Shown here: one piece after another, positions 26,739 to 34,565 of the stretch
Layout: each line of letters starts with the position of its first letter
Position numbering within the stretch: position 1 is the first letter of the stretch
NCBI GenBank assembly: GCA_020171895.1
Contig: JAIVAN010000004.1
Coordinates: 372,001-436,000 of the forward strand
Length of the DNA stretch: 64,000 nt
Source of the DNA: Bacillus timonensis
GTDB lineage: Bacteria > Bacillota > Bacilli > Bacillales > Bacillaceae_L
Direction of reading: 5' to 3'
Made by a program: the position numbers and the translations under genes
The notes under the pieces: generated by a model
What the model was told of the DNA's origin: nothing
Database searches by the model: none
Seen by the model: the letters and a program-made list of their open reading frames with translations, nothing else

Positions 26739-27488
26739 ATGAAGCTAGATGAATACCGAAAAAAGCTTTTAGAAGACAGGAAAAAAGAAGTAGAAAACAT
26801 AGATTATGTAACAGAAAAATTAGATGCAAAAGGGATTTCATCTCCAGCAAGTGCCACATCTACAGAGGAACTTCGTTTATTCTTGGAGTATATGGAACAA
26901 AAGAACTTATTTAACATTACAGAAAAAATGGATCCAGAACGGAAAAAAGCGCTGCTTTTAAGAAAGTTTTTTAAGATGAAAAGAAATCAGCAGGTAGAGG
27001 TATTTGTAAAGCTTAATAATGATACGAAACGTTTAGAAGGGAAAGTAAGTGCAATTGGAAGAGACTTTGTCATGATCACAAACTTAAAGGATCGGACTTG
27101 GGTATCATACAAAGTTATCCATTCAGCAAATACTCCTTACGGCATCCCAAACTACTCAAATAGTCACCAGCATTATCTATATGACAATGACCTACGCCAT
27201 AAGTTAGTTACGAATTTTGGTGAAACCGTATCAAAGAAGGATATATTAAAGCAGCAGTTTTTTGAAGAGACATTAAAAACAAATTTAAAAACCTGGCAAG
27301 AAACTTGGGTAGACGTTACTTATTCCAACAGTAAGACATTTGGAAAAATATCAGAAGTGGACGAAAAAACCTTAAAAATCAAAAGGTTTCGTAATCACTT
27401 CGAAATACCAATACAAGAAATTTCTCTAATCGAAACAATACGAATATACCAAATAGGTGCTAAAATCCTCAAAAGTATCTTACACTAG
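26739..27488 (+). CDS. Coat-associated protein with two probable Sm-like beta-barrel modules (possible MnxD)
   Basis: Protein of 249 residues. A charged, helical N-terminus (about 1-80) precedes a first beta-rich module (about 82-130: RNQQVEVFVKLNNDTKRLEGKVSAIGRDFVMITNLKDRTWVSYKVIHS). A second follows (about 185-240: TWQETWVDVTYSNSKTFGKISEVDEKTLKIKRFRNHFEIPIQEISLIE). Both show the pattern of small SH3/Sm-like barrels. The FGETVSKK segment is shared with the 249-residue protein at 32287, so they are probably paralogues. It occupies the place of mnxD upstream of mnxE/F/G, but I cannot confirm identity. Sigma-K box upstream. Confidence 0.6.
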   Translation: MKLDEYRKKLLEDRKKEVENIDYVTEKLDAKGISSPASATSTEELRLFLEYMEQKNLFNITEKMDPERKKALLLRKFFKMKRNQQVEVFVKLNNDTKRLEGKVSAIGRDFVMITNLKDRTWVSYKVIHSANTPYGIPNYSNSHQHYLYDNDLRHKLVTNFGETVSKKDILKQQFFEETLKTNLKTWQETWVDVTYSNSKTFGKISEVDEKTLKIKRFRNHFEIPIQEISLIETIRIYQIGAKILKSILH

Positions 27489-27582
27489 TAATAGTAGTTT
27501 TTAAGATAAACAGAGCTCTCATTCATATCGATGATTATCCTGACATAAGATTGTTGAATTTTAGTATTCGCTCTTTTTATTG

Positions 27583-27631
27583 AGGTCTACAGAGCAGATT
27601 AACAACCCAGTTCAGTGTTGTATTTTCAGGG
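27583..27631 (+). repeat. Dispersed repeat, right-end fragment (copy 7a)
   Basis: Only the right part of the family unit is present: GCAGATTAACAACCCAG to TTTTCAGGGTA. It joins the full copy 7b head to tail. Bases 27489-27582 before it show nothing recognised. Confidence 0.75.
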
Positions 27632-27890
27632 TAGACTTCCATGCAATTAAGAATTTGCACCATGTAGAATGAAAATGTGAACTTTATTTTTGCTTCTATA
27701 GAATGTTGGATTTTAAGTAATTCATTCGTGTTAACCGAAGTGGAAGGAACCGAGACTCCTGTGGGAGATGCGACAGACTTGAGACCCCACAGGCAAAGCC
27801 GAGGAGGCTCAAGTGGCGCCCCACGGAAAGCGAGGTTCCTGCAACGCAGATTAACACCCCTATTACAGTGTTTTATTTTCAGGGTAGCTA
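27632..27890 (+). repeat. Dispersed palindromic repeat, copy 7b
   Basis: Full unit beginning GACTTCCATGCAATTAAG, core GTGTTAAC (27728-27735) to GATTAACAC (27849-27857), right end TTTTCAGGGTAGC at about 27876-27888. It lies in the leader of mnxE, about 30 bp before the ATG and inside the presumed mnx transcript. Confidence 0.87.
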
Positions 27891-27918
27891 ATAAAATCAA
27901 CGTTTGGAGGAATGTAAG

Positions 27919-28215
27919 ATGTCAAATGAAGATTTCGAAGATCTGTTATTTCGTGACTTAAGAAACTCTATTGGAAAAGAAGTACTCGTTATCTCACAGG
28001 CAAGTCAATTAAACTTATTAGGCCAAACATTTCGCCCAATTTTCTGTGGCACAGTAAGCGAAGTAGAAATGGGGCATGTCACCTTATTTCCGGTCATCAT
28101 AAAAATGGTCAATGCACCCTTCTTTCAATTCCCAATTCCATTGTCCATTCCGTTAGAAAAAATTGCACACCTAACCTTTGACTTTGACTGTGATACCATC
28201 ATCCCATTAACGTAA
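27919..28215 (+). CDS. mnxE: MnxE-like small subunit of the Mn(II) oxidase complex
   Basis: Protein of 98 residues (ATG at 27919, TTGGAGGAATG upstream). It is a beta-rich single-domain protein: SIGKEVLVISQAS...FCGTVSEVEMGHVTLFPVIIKM...LSIPLEKIAHLTF fits a small Sm-like barrel. In the Mn(II)-oxidising Bacillus mnx operon, two roughly 100-residue proteins, MnxE and MnxF, are encoded immediately upstream of MnxG and co-purify as an MnxE3F3G complex. Size, order and tight spacing (16 bp to the next gene) all match. Whether this is E or F is inferred from order. Confidence 0.72.
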   Translation: MSNEDFEDLLFRDLRNSIGKEVLVISQASQLNLLGQTFRPIFCGTVSEVEMGHVTLFPVIIKMVNAPFFQFPIPLSIPLEKIAHLTFDFDCDTIIPLT

Positions 28216-28231
28216 AAGGAGTGATATAACA

Positions 28232-28528
28232 ATGCATGAAAGACTAAACACAGATGGAATGCTCATCAATGACATCCATGATGAAGCCCTTACTCAGCAC
28301 TTCCATGATGGAATCGGAAGAAAAGCATTTATCTTAAGTCCTTCCTTCCCGTTCTTATTCGTAGGCTTAATTAAAGATGTTGTTGATGATCAAGTAATTG
28401 TGGAAGTTGAAACGAGCGCTGTCGCACAATTAGAAAATCGAACATGGAATATTCATATACATGCAATCGAAGTATTTTATATTGAGAGAGATGGCGGTCC
28501 TAGAATACCAAAATTGACTGAAACGTAA
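28232..28528 (+). CDS. mnxF: MnxF-like small subunit of the Mn(II) oxidase complex
   Basis: Protein of 98 residues with the beta-rich pattern GIGRKAFILSPSFPFLFVGLIKDVVDDQVIVEVE...NIHIHAIEVFYIERD, related in layout to the preceding gene product. The N-terminus holds several His/Asp residues (NDIHDEALTQHFHDG), possible copper ligands. It lies 16 bp after mnxE and 20 bp before the oxidase, with an AAAGGAGTGA site. Together with mnxE it probably forms the hexameric accessory ring of the oxidase. Confidence 0.72.
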   Translation: MHERLNTDGMLINDIHDEALTQHFHDGIGRKAFILSPSFPFLFVGLIKDVVDDQVIVEVETSAVAQLENRTWNIHIHAIEVFYIERDGGPRIPKLTET

Positions 28529-28548
28529 GTAAACAGGAGGGGACTGAC

Positions 28549-31500
28549 TTGAAACGAAGCTATCATGTTGTCGCCATTCCAATACGAATAGTCGCAAACT
28601 ATTTTGGTGACCACAATCCGAATGGATATATGTATGTATTAAAAGAAAACGAAGAAAAAGTCAAAAAACTAGTAAAGAAAAATCCATTTACACCTGTAGA
28701 TCTTGTTCAACCACTTGTTATCCGAGCAAATGACGGTGATGTCGTAGAAATTCTTTTTGAAAATAAAGTACCTTTTCATGCAGGTATGCATTTTCAAGAA
28801 GCCGATTACGATGTGTTAACCTCTGATGGAGCAAACGTAGGATTTAACCCTGATACGACAGTCGCGCCAGGTGAAAAAATTCTTTATCGCATCAACTGTA
28901 ATCATGAAGGTATTTATTTTTTCTCAGATTTAGGTAATCCAGCCAGCAGTGAAAATGGGTCAAATCTGCAAGGGTTATTTGGGGCATTATTTGTTGAAAA
29001 ACGAGGCTCTTGGTGGACTGATCCAATTACAGGGGGAGAATTAAGAAGCGGCGTGTATGCTGATGTGCATAACCCGTTCCTTCCTTCGTTCAGAGAATAT
29101 GCATGGATTTTTCATGATGAGATGGAAGTAAAGGATTTAACAGGAAATGCGACTCTCGATCCTTTGACAAATCAAGAGAGTGAATCATTTCATGGAATCA
29201 ATTATCGCTATGAACCTTTAACGAATCGCCACCGATTAATTAAAGAAGGTGTCGTTTGTCCAGACTGTGATGGTGAGGAGGTTCATCATGATTCTTGGGT
29301 GTATGGTGATCCAGCTACACCTGTCTTAAGAGGATATAGAGGTGATCCTGCGCTAATTCGTGTTGTTCATGGTGGAGTAAAGGAAACACATATTTTCCAC
29401 TATCATGTTCATCAATGGTTACGAGACCCACAAAATATTGAATCAGAAATATTTGATGCCCAAGCCGTTAGTCCACAATCCCACTACAATATACAACCTT
29501 TATATGGTCTAGGTAGCTTACATGGAGCTATAGGAGATGCAATTGTACACTGTCATTTATATCCGCATTTTGCAGCTGGAATGTGGGGAATCAATCGTGT
29601 ATTTGATACGCTCCAGGATGGGAGTCAATGCTATCCAAATGGAGTTCCTATTGCCGCTCTTCAGCCTTTACCAGATAGACCAGCACCCCCAAAACCAACA
29701 AAAGAACGTCCAGGATTTCCAAATTTTATTCCAGGTAAAGTTGGCTGTAAAGCTCCTCGTCCACCTCTAGGAATTGTAGGCGGAAGGGAAATGACAGAAC
29801 TAGAAAAGAATGCAGCCGTACCAAATGCAAGGCCAGGTGCCGTTTTTGCTGACCCTTGCTTAGACAATCCAAATATAATCGAATATAATATCTCAGTCAT
29901 TGAATTGCCGATTGTTTATAACCGAGCCGGGTGGCATAACCCTAAGAGTAGAATTTTTATATTAGATGAAGACATCGATGATGTGTGTGCAGGAAGAAAG
30001 GAGCCAGAACCTCTCATCTTTCACACACCAGAAAATACGTGTTTGCGCATTAACTTTACTAACCGCTTACCAAACGTGTTAGAAGGAGATGCGTTCAGTT
30101 TAGTAACAAGAACGTATGAGTGTGGAATGCATATCCATTTCGTTAAATTCGATGTTCTTGTCAATGATGGAGCAAATGTTGGCTGGAATTATGATTCGAG
30201 TGTTCTTCCAGGTGAAACGATTCGATATGAATATTTTGCAGATGTCGAGTTAAAAGCGTGGTTCTTCCATGACCACTTGTTTGCGAATGTTCAGCAACAG
30301 CTCGGACTGTTTGGCTCGGGTGTCATTCATCCACGCTTTACAAGGTTCTTTGATTCTAAAACAGGTGAAGAAACGATAAGGGGAGCCGAAATCACGACGA
30401 CAAATCCGATTATTCCTGATTATAGAGACTATGCATTAATGGTTCATGACTTTGCTTATTTATTTGATAAAAACGGTCAACCAATTGCTCCACCAGGGTT
30501 TCCAGGCTCACTTGATGATCCAGGGGTATTTGGAGTGAATTACAAAAACGAGCCACTGCAATTCCGCCTTGGCAAAGACTGTGACCCAGCATATTCTTTT
30601 AGTTCATACGTCAATGGGGACCCTGTCACGCCAGTTTTTAAAGCGTATGAAGGTGACCCTATTCGAATAAGGCTCTTACAAGGCGCTCATGAGGAATCCC
30701 ACAGCTTTAATCTTCATGGTTTGCGCTGGTTAACCGAGAGAAAGGATTTAGATTCAAGGCTTGATGACCAACAGCATATCGGTATTTCTGAGTCCTTTAC
30801 CTTTGAGACCTATGTGCCTAGATCTGGAGATTATTTATGGACGTTTGAGACGGAAGAGGATCTATGGAATGGATTATGGGGACTAATTAGGGCATATGAT
30901 GAAGAAGTTTCAGACTTAATTCCGTTAGCAGATAGACCTTTACCTCCCAAACGGACAAAAGCTCTCCCTGTTTGTACAGGAAATCCTCCTGCTCCAGCAA
31001 AGAGAGTATGCAGTCCAGGTCCATCAAACAGTCCAATCAAAAAATTTGATGTTGTTGCCTTTCAAACACCAATTGTTTATAACGCGTATGGTGATCATGA
31101 TCCGAACGGAATCGTGTTTGCGCTTGCTGAAGACGTAGATGACATCCTATGTGGAAAGAAAAATCCAGAACCGCTAGTTATTCGAGCGAATGTAGGTGAT
31201 ACGGTCGAAGTAACACTTACAAGTCGTTTAGAGTTTGATAAGTTTGAGTTTAAAGATGGGATTTATCCTTATCCTGTTGTAAAAGAGCAAGCCTTTTATC
31301 CACCGTCACTAAGAATTTCCTTACATCCTCAACTCATTCATTATGATGTCAAGACTTCAAGTGGAGAAACTGTCGGATTTAACCCAGATCAAACGGTTGG
31401 ACCTGGTGAAACCATTACGTATCGATGGTTTGTAGATTCTCAAGTTGGTGCTTGTGGAATGTGGGATATGGCTGATATTCGTAACCATAAGTCACAAGGA

Positions 31501-32190
31501 GCATTTGGAACGTTTATTGCTGAACCAAGGGGAACCGTATATTTAAATCCGTATACATTAAAACCAGTTCGGTCAGGAGCAAATGTGGTGTTAGTGAATG
31601 AGTTCTTGCCAAATATCAGGGAGTTTACACTGATGATTCATGATGGAGTTCGCTTATTTGATAAGTTCCATCAAGTGATTATTGACCCGGTTGCTGGCAC
31701 GCTTCTTCCAAATCCAGAGGAAGTAGCGGATGAAGTTGATACTTATGACCAAGGTTCAAGAGGGTTTAATTATCGATCTGAAAGGTTGATAAACCGATAT
31801 AATGAGCTTCCGAAGTTGCATGAGCTTTTTAGTTCAAAGGCATTTGGAGATCCTTCAACGCCATTGCTCGAAGCGTATTCCGGAGATCCAATAACAATCC
31901 GATTAGTGACACCAGCAGAGCGAAGACGTACGCACACGTTCCATCTTCATGGTCATAGTTGGCGTTTTGATATAAAGGATATTGATTCGAGGATTGAGTC
32001 GTTTGTAGGGTTTAATGTCGCTGGAAGGAAGAGGAACTTAGAGATTTTAAGTGGAGCAGGTGGCATTTATGGATTCCCAGGTGATTATATGTATAGGTCC
32101 GGCAACATCCTGTGGGATATTGAACAAGGGATGTGGGGGATTTTGAGAGTGCATGGAGAGCCGCAAAAGCACCTTCCACCAATAAAGTAA
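28549..32190 (+). CDS. mnxG: MnxG-like giant multicopper oxidase, Mn(II) oxidase
   Basis: Protein of 1213 residues, TTG start after AGGAGGGG. Three internal repeats of roughly 400 residues each (starting near 5, 447 and 833, each VVAIPIRIV / ISVIELPIVYN / VVAFQTPIVYN) hold two cupredoxin domains, six in all. Type 1 ligands are visible in repeat 1: H281 (HIFHYH), C335, H340 and M345 in HCHLYPHFAAGMW. HxH pairs for the trinuclear cluster are 284/286, 334/336, 528/530 and 574/576 (WFFHDH). Repeats 2 and 3 lack the HCH motif, though 3 retains HTFHLHGH (1129-1136). Length and architecture match MnxG, the spore-surface Mn(II) oxidase. No signal peptide, as expected for a mother-cell coat protein. 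Confidence 0.9.
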   Translation: MKRSYHVVAIPIRIVANYFGDHNPNGYMYVLKENEEKVKKLVKKNPFTPVDLVQPLVIRANDGDVVEILFENKVPFHAGMHFQEADYDVLTSDGANVGFNPDTTVAPGEKILYRINCNHEGIYFFSDLGNPASSENGSNLQGLFGALFVEKRGSWWTDPITGGELRSGVYADVHNPFLPSFREYAWIFHDEMEVKDLTGNATLDPLTNQESESFHGINYRYEPLTNRHRLIKEGVVCPDCDGEEVHHDSWVYGDPATPVLRGYRGDPALIRVVHGGVKETHIFHYHVHQWLRDPQNIESEIFDAQAVSPQSHYNIQPLYGLGSLHGAIGDAIVHCHLYPHFAAGMWGINRVFDTLQDGSQCYPNGVPIAALQPLPDRPAPPKPTKERPGFPNFIPGKVGCKAPRPPLGIVGGREMTELEKNAAVPNARPGAVFADPCLDNPNIIEYNISVIELPIVYNRAGWHNPKSRIFILDEDIDDVCAGRKEPEPLIFHTPENTCLRINFTNRLPNVLEGDAFSLVTRTYECGMHIHFVKFDVLVNDGANVGWNYDSSVLPGETIRYEYFADVELKAWFFHDHLFANVQQQLGLFGSGVIHPRFTRFFDSKTGEETIRGAEITTTNPIIPDYRDYALMVHDFAYLFDKNGQPIAPPGFPGSLDDPGVFGVNYKNEPLQFRLGKDCDPAYSFSSYVNGDPVTPVFKAYEGDPIRIRLLQGAHEESHSFNLHGLRWLTERKDLDSRLDDQQHIGISESFTFETYVPRSGDYLWTFETEEDLWNGLWGLIRAYDEEVSDLIPLADRPLPPKRTKALPVCTGNPPAPAKRVCSPGPSNSPIKKFDVVAFQTPIVYNAYGDHDPNGIVFALAEDVDDILCGKKNPEPLVIRANVGDTVEVTLTSRLEFDKFEFKDGIYPYPVVKEQAFYPPSLRISLHPQLIHYDVKTSSGETVGFNPDQTVGPGETITYRWFVDSQVGACGMWDMADIRNHKSQGAFGTFIAEPRGTVYLNPYTLKPVRSGANVVLVNEFLPNIREFTLMIHDGVRLFDKFHQVIIDPVAGTLLPNPEEVADEVDTYDQGSRGFNYRSERLINRYNELPKLHELFSSKAFGDPSTPLLEAYSGDPITIRLVTPAERRRTHTFHLHGHSWRFDIKDIDSRIESFVGFNVAGRKRNLEILSGAGGIYGFPGDYMYRSGNILWDIEQGMWGILRVHGEPQKHLPPIK

Positions 32191-32224
32191 GTTGGCTACC
32201 TTGAAAACAGTAAAATGTAGTGTT

Positions 32225-32261
32225 TTCACCCTTCTGATATTTATTAGAAGGGTGAATTTAT
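32225..32261 (+). terminator. Terminator after mnxG
   Basis: Stem TTCACCCTTCT (32225-32235) / AGAAGGGTGAA (32246-32256), followed by TTTAT. Closes the mnxE-F-G transcript. Confidence 0.8.
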
Positions 32262-32286
32262 CGATATGTAGAAAGGTGGTGGTTAA

Positions 32287-33036
32287 ATGAAGGAGCTAGA
32301 GCATGAATTTTGTTGTCCAGAGTATGTTCCTGTTGGAGAAGAGGATGATTTTTGTATTCCTAAAGATTGTTGTCCAGAGAGATTAGAAACCCCGAAATTC
32401 CCTTCAAGTAACAGCTGTCTTCCGAAGGAACAACTGGAGGAATTAGAGTTAAAGATTGCTGAGACAAATGAAAAGCTTTTAGATATAGCTTTATCAGGCA
32501 AGAGAACACCCCGTGAAATATTCCAGCGTGCATTTGAGGGTTTAAAAGGATTGAGAGTGAAAATTGAAGTAGATGCCCCAAGGATATCAAATCCAGAAAA
32601 AAACGTTGTTCTAACAGGTACTGTTCATTTAGTTGGTTTTGATTTTGTTCTTTTGAGAAGAGATGGAAAGGAATACTTGGTTCTATACGAGAAAATTTTA
32701 TTTATTACTCTATCGAATGGAAAATATGCAGAACCGATTGAGGAACCTGAATTGTTAGATATTGCCCCTTGTTTACGAAGGAGAATTACCTTCCACTTCG
32801 GAGAAACCGTTTCATCTTCACCAGAACTCATTCAAATTTTTTACCGATTAACGTTTAAGATATATTTACAGTTGTTAATAGGTAAGAGAGTAAAAGTGAA
32901 TGTTGGTGGAAAAAGAATTCGGGCAAGAATGGATGAAGTTCATGATGAGTCCTTAACTCTATGTAAAAAACAGAAAAAGAATAAGAAGAAAATTGAGGTA
33001 CCAATTGAAAATGTATGTTATGTGATTGTAAAGTGA
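32287..33036 (+). CDS. Coat-associated protein with two probable Sm-like beta-barrel modules
   Basis: Protein of 249 residues. The N-terminus carries paired cysteines (EFCCPEYV, CIPKDCCPE). A helical stretch leads to a first beta-module (about 95-145: LRVKIEVDAPRI...VVLTGTVHLVGFDFVLLRRDGKEYLVLYEKILFITL). After FHFGETVSSS comes a second (about 195-249: IGKRVKVNVGGKRIRARMDEVHDESLTLCKKQ...EVPIENVCYVIVK). It has the same length and plan as the protein at 26739, suggesting a duplication that now brackets mnxE-G. AAAGGTGG site before the ATG. Function unknown. Confidence 0.65.
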   Translation: MKELEHEFCCPEYVPVGEEDDFCIPKDCCPERLETPKFPSSNSCLPKEQLEELELKIAETNEKLLDIALSGKRTPREIFQRAFEGLKGLRVKIEVDAPRISNPEKNVVLTGTVHLVGFDFVLLRRDGKEYLVLYEKILFITLSNGKYAEPIEEPELLDIAPCLRRRITFHFGETVSSSPELIQIFYRLTFKIYLQLLIGKRVKVNVGGKRIRARMDEVHDESLTLCKKQKKNKKKIEVPIENVCYVIVK

Positions 33037-33064
33037 AAAAGCTTGCTAGATAGCAAGCTTTTTT
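33036..33064. terminator. Bidirectional terminator
   Basis: Perfect stem AAAAAGCTTGCTA / TAGCAAGCTTTTT with a two-base loop, between the convergent genes ending at 33036 and 33084. Confidence 0.88.
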
Positions 33065-33083
33065 CTATTAATGATAGTAAATG

Positions 33084-33653
33084 CTAGTGATGGCAGTCAT
33101 CATCACAATCAACTTCAACAAATTTAATCTGATCAAATGGAATAATTAATGCCTTACACGCTTTATTTTTTCGACGACGGCGACGTCTTCTTCTTTTCTT
33201 CTTTTTACTTTCCGCTTGAGCTGCTTCCATTTCTTCAGGACACTCTTCAGTAACTGGATCTTGTGGAGCTGGTTCTGGTGTGGTTAAGTCTTTTAAGACT
33301 TTTACTTCTGCAAAGTCAGCTCCTATAAAACAAATCTCAACAAGATATTTCTTTCCACTAGAAAGCTCCATCTTAACTTTACATCCAATTAACTGACGTA
33401 AGCGGAAGTTAAGTCCTCCTTGAAGCCCTCCTAGACGAAGGCGAAACTCATCATCACAAATAAAGCGGTCGCAAATAAAGTCTTTGTGGTGATCACAACC
33501 ACAATCTTTATGAAAATGGTCACGGTGATGAGGATGTTTGTTGTGAAAATCGTTATGATGTTTAAAACGAGAGTGGAAATGATCGTATTGGTCAAAATGA
33601 TCATGGTCAAATGCTCTATGCTTCCCACATTTTGGGCAGTGTGAATGACTCAT
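33084..33653 (-). CDS. Histidine-rich coat-like protein with interrupted beta-barrel module
   Basis: Protein of 189 residues (ATG at 33653; AAGGAG is correctly placed for it and not for the GTG at 33662). Residues 1-65 hold about eighteen histidines plus a CPKC motif and CGCDHH, an evident metal-binding region. The second part begins an Sm-like module (LRQLIGCKVKMELSSGKKYLVEICFIGADFAEVKVLKD). It is interrupted by an acidic linker and a run of about thirteen Lys/Arg residues, then resumes with ALIIPFDQIKFVEVDCDDDCHH. Similar Lys/Arg runs occur in cotO. Probably a spore surface protein; not a family I can name. Confidence 0.6.
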   Translation of the reverse strand: MSHSHCPKCGKHRAFDHDHFDQYDHFHSRFKHHNDFHNKHPHHRDHFHKDCGCDHHKDFICDRFICDDEFRLRLGGLQGGLNFRLRQLIGCKVKMELSSGKKYLVEICFIGADFAEVKVLKDLTTPEPAPQDPVTEECPEEMEAAQAESKKKKRRRRRRRRKNKACKALIIPFDQIKFVEVDCDDDCHH

Positions 33654-33737
33654 TGTTATCACTCCTTAATTTTGTAGTGCTGTTACACCTGAGTGTTGAA
33701 CAACGATTTTACATATTTCAAGGTAACAGTTCCATTC

Positions 33738-34046
33738 TTATAAAATGATAATAATATTACGCTTGCAGTCACTTTTATCATCAAGACATTTGGGATGTAT
33801 ATGCTCATCATCACAGCAGTGGTGATGATGTTGTTCTTGTTCTTTTCTTGTACAGTTTGGAAAGAGTGGAGTGAGTGGTGGGAGTAGATTTCGATTATTA
33901 GGAAAGCATTTGTTGGAATGAAGAGGTTTTAACTGCGGTTGTTCACAAGAACAGTGTTGCATTAAAGTCTTTTTGTAGTGACAAGTGCAAACGTGTTTTG
34001 TAGAAGGATTTTTAATATGATAGTGGCTATTGCAAAAATAACACAA
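33738..34046 (-). CDS. Small Cys/His-rich protein, putative coat protein
   Basis: Protein of 102 residues with about 14 cysteines and 14 histidines, arranged as CYFCNSHYH, HVCTCHY, HCSCEQ and EQHHHHCCDDEHIHPKC. It initiates at TTG (34046-34044) with an ideal AAGGAGG eight bases upstream. A sigma-K-type promoter lies just above (34074-34100). No known family recognised; composition suggests metal binding or disulfide cross-linking in the coat. Confidence 0.6.
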   Translation of the reverse strand: MCYFCNSHYHIKNPSTKHVCTCHYKKTLMQHCSCEQPQLKPLHSNKCFPNNRNLLPPLTPLFPNCTRKEQEQHHHHCCDDEHIHPKCLDDKSDCKRNIIIIL

Positions 34047-34073
34047 AGAGATTTCCTCCTTACATAATTAATA

Positions 34074-34100
34074 TAGTTTATGAAGAAAAATGGGTTTTGT
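34074..34100 (-). promoter_or_regulatory. Sigma-K-type promoter (minus strand)
   Basis: On the minus strand, AC (34100-34099), 16-bp spacer, CATAAACTA (34082-34074), an exact consensus match 28 bp above the TTG start at 34046. Confidence 0.7.
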
Positions 34101-34165
34101 AAGGGACAACTGCCTGTTATCCAGTAATTTCTCATAAGAGTTTTATAGAAAAGTAATTAATAAGT

Positions 34166-34200
34166 CTAGGCACGAGCCTAGTAAAATAGCTCATGCCTAG
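34166..34200 (-). terminator. Terminator-like hairpin after the Cys/His-rich peptide gene
   Basis: Minus-strand CTAGGCATGAGC / GCTCGTGCCTAG (34200-34189 and 34177-34166), 12-bp stem with one wobble pair, followed by ACTTATTAATT. The T-tract is weak. Confidence 0.6.
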
Positions 34201-34216
34201 TAAAGAGTTTAATAGA

Positions 34217-34372
34217 CTAGCACCCATGGTGGCAGCTTTTACAGAAGCATTTACAATGGCAGAATGTTTTTGGTAAGCAACAAATTGGGCGACAGTGAAA
34301 AGAGTGGCAGCAAGAACTGTGACAAGAACGATGGCACTGACATTTCTTCTTTTTCTTTTTTCTTACACGCAT
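34217..34372 (-). CDS. 51-residue ultra Cys/His-rich peptide, putative coat metal-binding protein
   Basis: Small gene: ATG 34372-34370, stop TAG 34219-34217, with GGAGGTGA five bases upstream. After a basic start (MRVRKKKKKK) the remaining 41 residues contain 14 cysteines and 7 histidines, in clusters such as CQCHRSCHSSCCH and CHCKCFCKSCHHGC. This composition is metallothionein-like but matches no family I know. A sigma-K -10 box (CATAGACTA) lies 32 bp above the start. Probably a late mother-cell protein placed in the coat. Confidence 0.75.
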   Translation of the reverse strand: MRVRKKKKKKCQCHRSCHSSCCHSFHCRPICCLPKTFCHCKCFCKSCHHGC

Positions 34373-34403
34373 GAAGATCACCTCCATTATTTAAAGCTAG
34401 TAA

Positions 34404-34412
34404 TAGTCTATG
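34404..34412 (-). promoter_or_regulatory. Sigma-K -10 element (minus strand)
   Basis: CATAGACTA on the minus strand fits CATAnnnTA; no AC was found at the standard -35 spacing, so this is a partial match. It would drive the Cys/His-rich peptide gene. Confidence 0.45.
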
Positions 34413-34504
34413 TGACAAACTGTTTTGAGGATTGTACAGGTGTCTGCTATCGGAAAAGACTTTAGTAACATATTTTAAAAGGATGCACATAGGAATTCGC
34501 CTAT

Positions 34505-34532
34505 ACGCGATTGCCCTAGGGTGCATACAATA
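34505..34532 (+). promoter_or_regulatory. Sigma-K-type promoter
   Basis: AC (34505-34506), 17-bp spacer, CATACAATA (34524-34532), exact consensus, 34 bp before the ATG of the Asp-rich protein. Confidence 0.72.
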
Positions 34533-34565
34533 AAGCGACGATAAGAATCTGTAGGAGGTCAAAAA

